64,000 nucleotides of DNA from Pelomonas sp047654785. Lineage in GTDB: Bacteria > Pseudomonadota > Gammaproteobacteria > Burkholderiales > Burkholderiaceae_C. The DNA is taken from positions 62,001-126,000 of the forward strand of contig NZ_JASGKQ010000002.1 in NCBI RefSeq assembly GCF_047654785.1, given 5' to 3'. Shown piece after piece: positions 62,266 through 64,000 of this stretch (position 1 is its first letter; every line of letters starts with the position of its first letter). The position numbers and the translations under genes are program-made. Under the pieces are notes generated by a model that saw only the letters and a list, made by a program, of their open reading frames with translations, was not told the DNA's origin and did not search any database.

Positions 62266-64000
62266 CGCCGGGTTTCCTGCCCGGCGATGAGCTCGTGCCG
62301 TCGTCGGCGAAGAACGTGCTGTACCAGGTCAAGAGCGTCGTTCCCCGCATTCAGCGGGTGAAGGTCCTCGACCTGGAGAACCGCGACGAGAGGCTTCTGG
62401 ATGAAGCCGAACTGCGCATGCAGGTGGCTTCCGGTCAGCTCCGCGTACTGCGTCATGGCGCGGACCGGGAAGAGATGCTGCACGACCGTTCTGAGAAGGA
62501 GGACCAGGCAGCCCAGGAAGCCCTCCAGTTTCTTCAGGAGATTCTCAACCTCGCGCGGCAGTATGGGGTCACCTTCCGCCGAGCCTACGCCATGCTGGTC
62601 AAGGAGGTGCTTCCGGAGCAAGGTGCGCAGGCGCTCAAGCCCCTGTCCCTTTCGCAGGCCTATCGGCTGTGGGAGCGCAAGCGCAATGGCATGCCGGTGC
62701 GCATGGCCAACGCGACCAAGGGCAATCGCGAGCCCCGCTACAGGCCTGAGGTCTATGACTACATCAAGGAACAGGCGGAGGAGCTGCTCCTGCAAACGCA
62801 GTCCAAATGGACGCTGCGCACCCTGACGGAGCGGATCAACCAGCTGCTGCACGAGCGCGGCTTCTTGCCCAAACGGCGCGATGTCAGCCGGGAGCTCGTG
62901 AAGCGGGTCATCCTCACCCAGGTGCAGCCGAATCCTGAACTGGATCAGATGAAACCCGGGGACGCCATTTCTGCGCTGGCAGTCGCGGGCAAGCGGATTC
63001 GCATCGACGGAATGTTCGTGCGGGTCGAGCAGGATGCCTTGCATCTGCCGTGGCTTCTCAGGACGCCCTACGGTGATTCGGACCAGGTGTATCTGGTCCA
63101 CGCCATCGACTGCTGCACCTCGATCCCCCTGGGCTGGTGCATGGTCATCGGCTCGGCGCGAGTGCCGGACACGCTCAAGTGCATCGAGACCATCCTGTTC
63201 CCCAAGCGCCGTCGCGTGGAAGAACTGGGTTTGAAATACGACTTCGACATCTACGGGACCCCGTCGATGGTCGTCGTCGACAACGGCCCGGAGAACAAGG
63301 GCGCCCGTGTGATGCGGCTGTCGCGCCTGTCCATCACCCTCAACCGCCTGAAGGCGCGCCACGCGCACCGCAAACCCTTCATCGAACGGCTCAACAAGTC
63401 GCTCAAGGAACACCTGGAGACGCTGCCAGGCTGCACGCGCGTCAACGGCAGGGACGGCCAGCGTGATCCTGCCGCCCTGGGCGATCCCGTCATGACCATC
63501 GAGGAAATGGAGCGCTGGATCGTGCGCTTCTACTTCGAGCACTGGGTCCACAACCCGCTGGACCGGCTGGCGAAGTGCATCTTCATCGACAACGAGAACC
63601 TGGGCAACACGCCGCTGCGGCGCTACCGTGCACTCGTCGAAGAGCGCGGCTACCCCATCCCTCTGCCGCCCAGCGTCCATGCATGGCGCTCCACGATCTA
63701 CGACCACGAGTTCCGGACCCTGTCGCGCAAGACCGGCATCAGCTACGGTAACTACCACTTCACGGGCGACCGGCTTCCGTACCTCATCGGCTTGTTCGGT
63801 CAGACCGAGGTCGAGGTGCTTGTCGACCCCGACGATTTCCGCCGCGTCTACGTCATGGACCGGGACGGGCGCACCCTGGTACCGCTCATCAACGACAGCA
63901 CCTCCGAAATCACCCCGGCGTACAGCTATGACGAGGCCGAAGCCTTGTTGCAGGAGGCGGCCGACGACGGTGTAGACGTGGCCTCCGAGAACCTGCGCCG
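62262..64000 (+). CDS. tnsB: Tn7-like TnsB transposase, cut by window end
   Basis: An open frame of 579 codons continues past the window. It starts MTPGFLPGDELVPSSAKNVL, overlapping the restored tnsA stop. N-terminal helix-turn-helix regions (about residues 30-220) precede the integrase-type catalytic core: Asp249 (RIDGMFV), Asp340 (VVVDNGPENKG) and Glu375 (KPFIERLN), a D-D-34-E spacing. A beta-barrel domain follows (GNYHFTGDRLPYLIG, RRVYVMDRDGR). It would bind the transposon ends and join the 3' strands to target. A tnsC gene is expected next, outside the window. Confidence 0.9.
   Translation, partial: MTPGFLPGDELVPSSAKNVLYQVKSVVPRIQRVKVLDLENRDERLLDEAELRMQVASGQLRVLRHGADREEMLHDRSEKEDQAAQEALQFLQEILNLARQYGVTFRRAYAMLVKEVLPEQGAQALKPLSLSQAYRLWERKRNGMPVRMANATKGNREPRYRPEVYDYIKEQAEELLLQTQSKWTLRTLTERINQLLHERGFLPKRRDVSRELVKRVILTQVQPNPELDQMKPGDAISALAVAGKRIRIDGMFVRVEQDALHLPWLLRTPYGDSDQVYLVHAIDCCTSIPLGWCMVIGSARVPDTLKCIETILFPKRRRVEELGLKYDFDIYGTPSMVVVDNGPENKGARVMRLSRLSITLNRLKARHAHRKPFIERLNKSLKEHLETLPGCTRVNGRDGQRDPAALGDPVMTIEEMERWIVRFYFEHWVHNPLDRLAKCIFIDNENLGNTPLRRYRALVEERGYPIPLPPSVHAWRSTIYDHEFRTLSRKTGISYGNYHFTGDRLPYLIGLFGQTEVEVLVDPDDFRRVYVMDRDGRTLVPLINDSTSEITPAYSYDEAEALLQEAADDGVDVASENLR

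Overview
The window is about 64 kb of chromosome from a high-GC betaproteobacterium of the order Burkholderiales, probably near Rubrivivax, Roseateles or Leptothrix. This rests on gene order (mnmE, yidC, yidD, rnpA, rpmH, dnaA, dnaN, gyrB), codon use and protein flavour; the genus is an inference. The rpmH-dnaA spacer (36505-36757) carries two DnaA-box matches, so the window very likely spans the replication origin.

Layout. 1-676: decayed IS481-family insertion sequence. 819-5879 (-): TonB-dependent receptor followed by a secreted S9 prolyl-oligopeptidase. 6214-7458 (+): geranylgeranyl-reductase-like flavoprotein. 7462-10876 (-): three overlapping beta-oxidation genes (enoyl-CoA hydratase, PaaH-like dehydrogenase, 3-oxoadipyl-CoA thiolase). 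10993-12824 (+): LytS/LytR-type two-component pair. 12916-14124: Fic protein. 14127-14795 (-): carboxylesterase-like protein without its nucleophile. 14912-22015 (+): PBP1C, a membrane-anchored response regulator, two small exported proteins, UbiA and an S41 lipoprotein peptidase. 22026-28209 (-): mnmE, GGDEF cyclase, proC, ubiC, HPP/CBS membrane protein, Gfo/Idh oxidoreductase. 28252-33623 (+): ECF sigma factor, Ser/Thr kinase and two lipoproteins, wedged between mnmE and yidC. 33822-36504 (-): yidC, yidD, rnpA, rpmH. 36758-42206 (+): dnaA, dnaN, gyrB.

Right after gyrB the character changes: lower GC, mobile DNA and accessory genes. 42349-50069 (+) is a compact cassette of a MORC-like GHKL ATPase, a Z1 helicase-like ATPase, a PD-(D/E)XK (DUF4420-like) protein, an AIPR protein and a Vsr nickase, facing a cytosine-5 DNA methyltransferase (52540-54102, -). 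A complete IS66-family element sits in the 3' end of vsr with a perfect 8-bp target duplication. I read this as a multi-gene restriction/anti-phage system related to the MORC/Z1/Vsr operons already described computationally; its mechanism is not established.

Further right are a ribbon-helix-helix protein, small unknown genes, an 840-residue protein joining a pilin-like N-terminus to choice-of-anchor-D repeats and a DUF1566-like C-terminus, a cluster of RNA hairpins ending in a strong terminator, and the start of a Tn7-like transposon (tnsA, tnsB). Here tnsA is split by a complete IS21-family element with a 5-bp target duplication. tnsB runs off the end of the window.

Other points to check: dnaN reads through its usual stop into its own terminator hairpin (looks like a 1-bp insertion), and the YpfH-like hydrolase has Gly where the catalytic Ser belongs.
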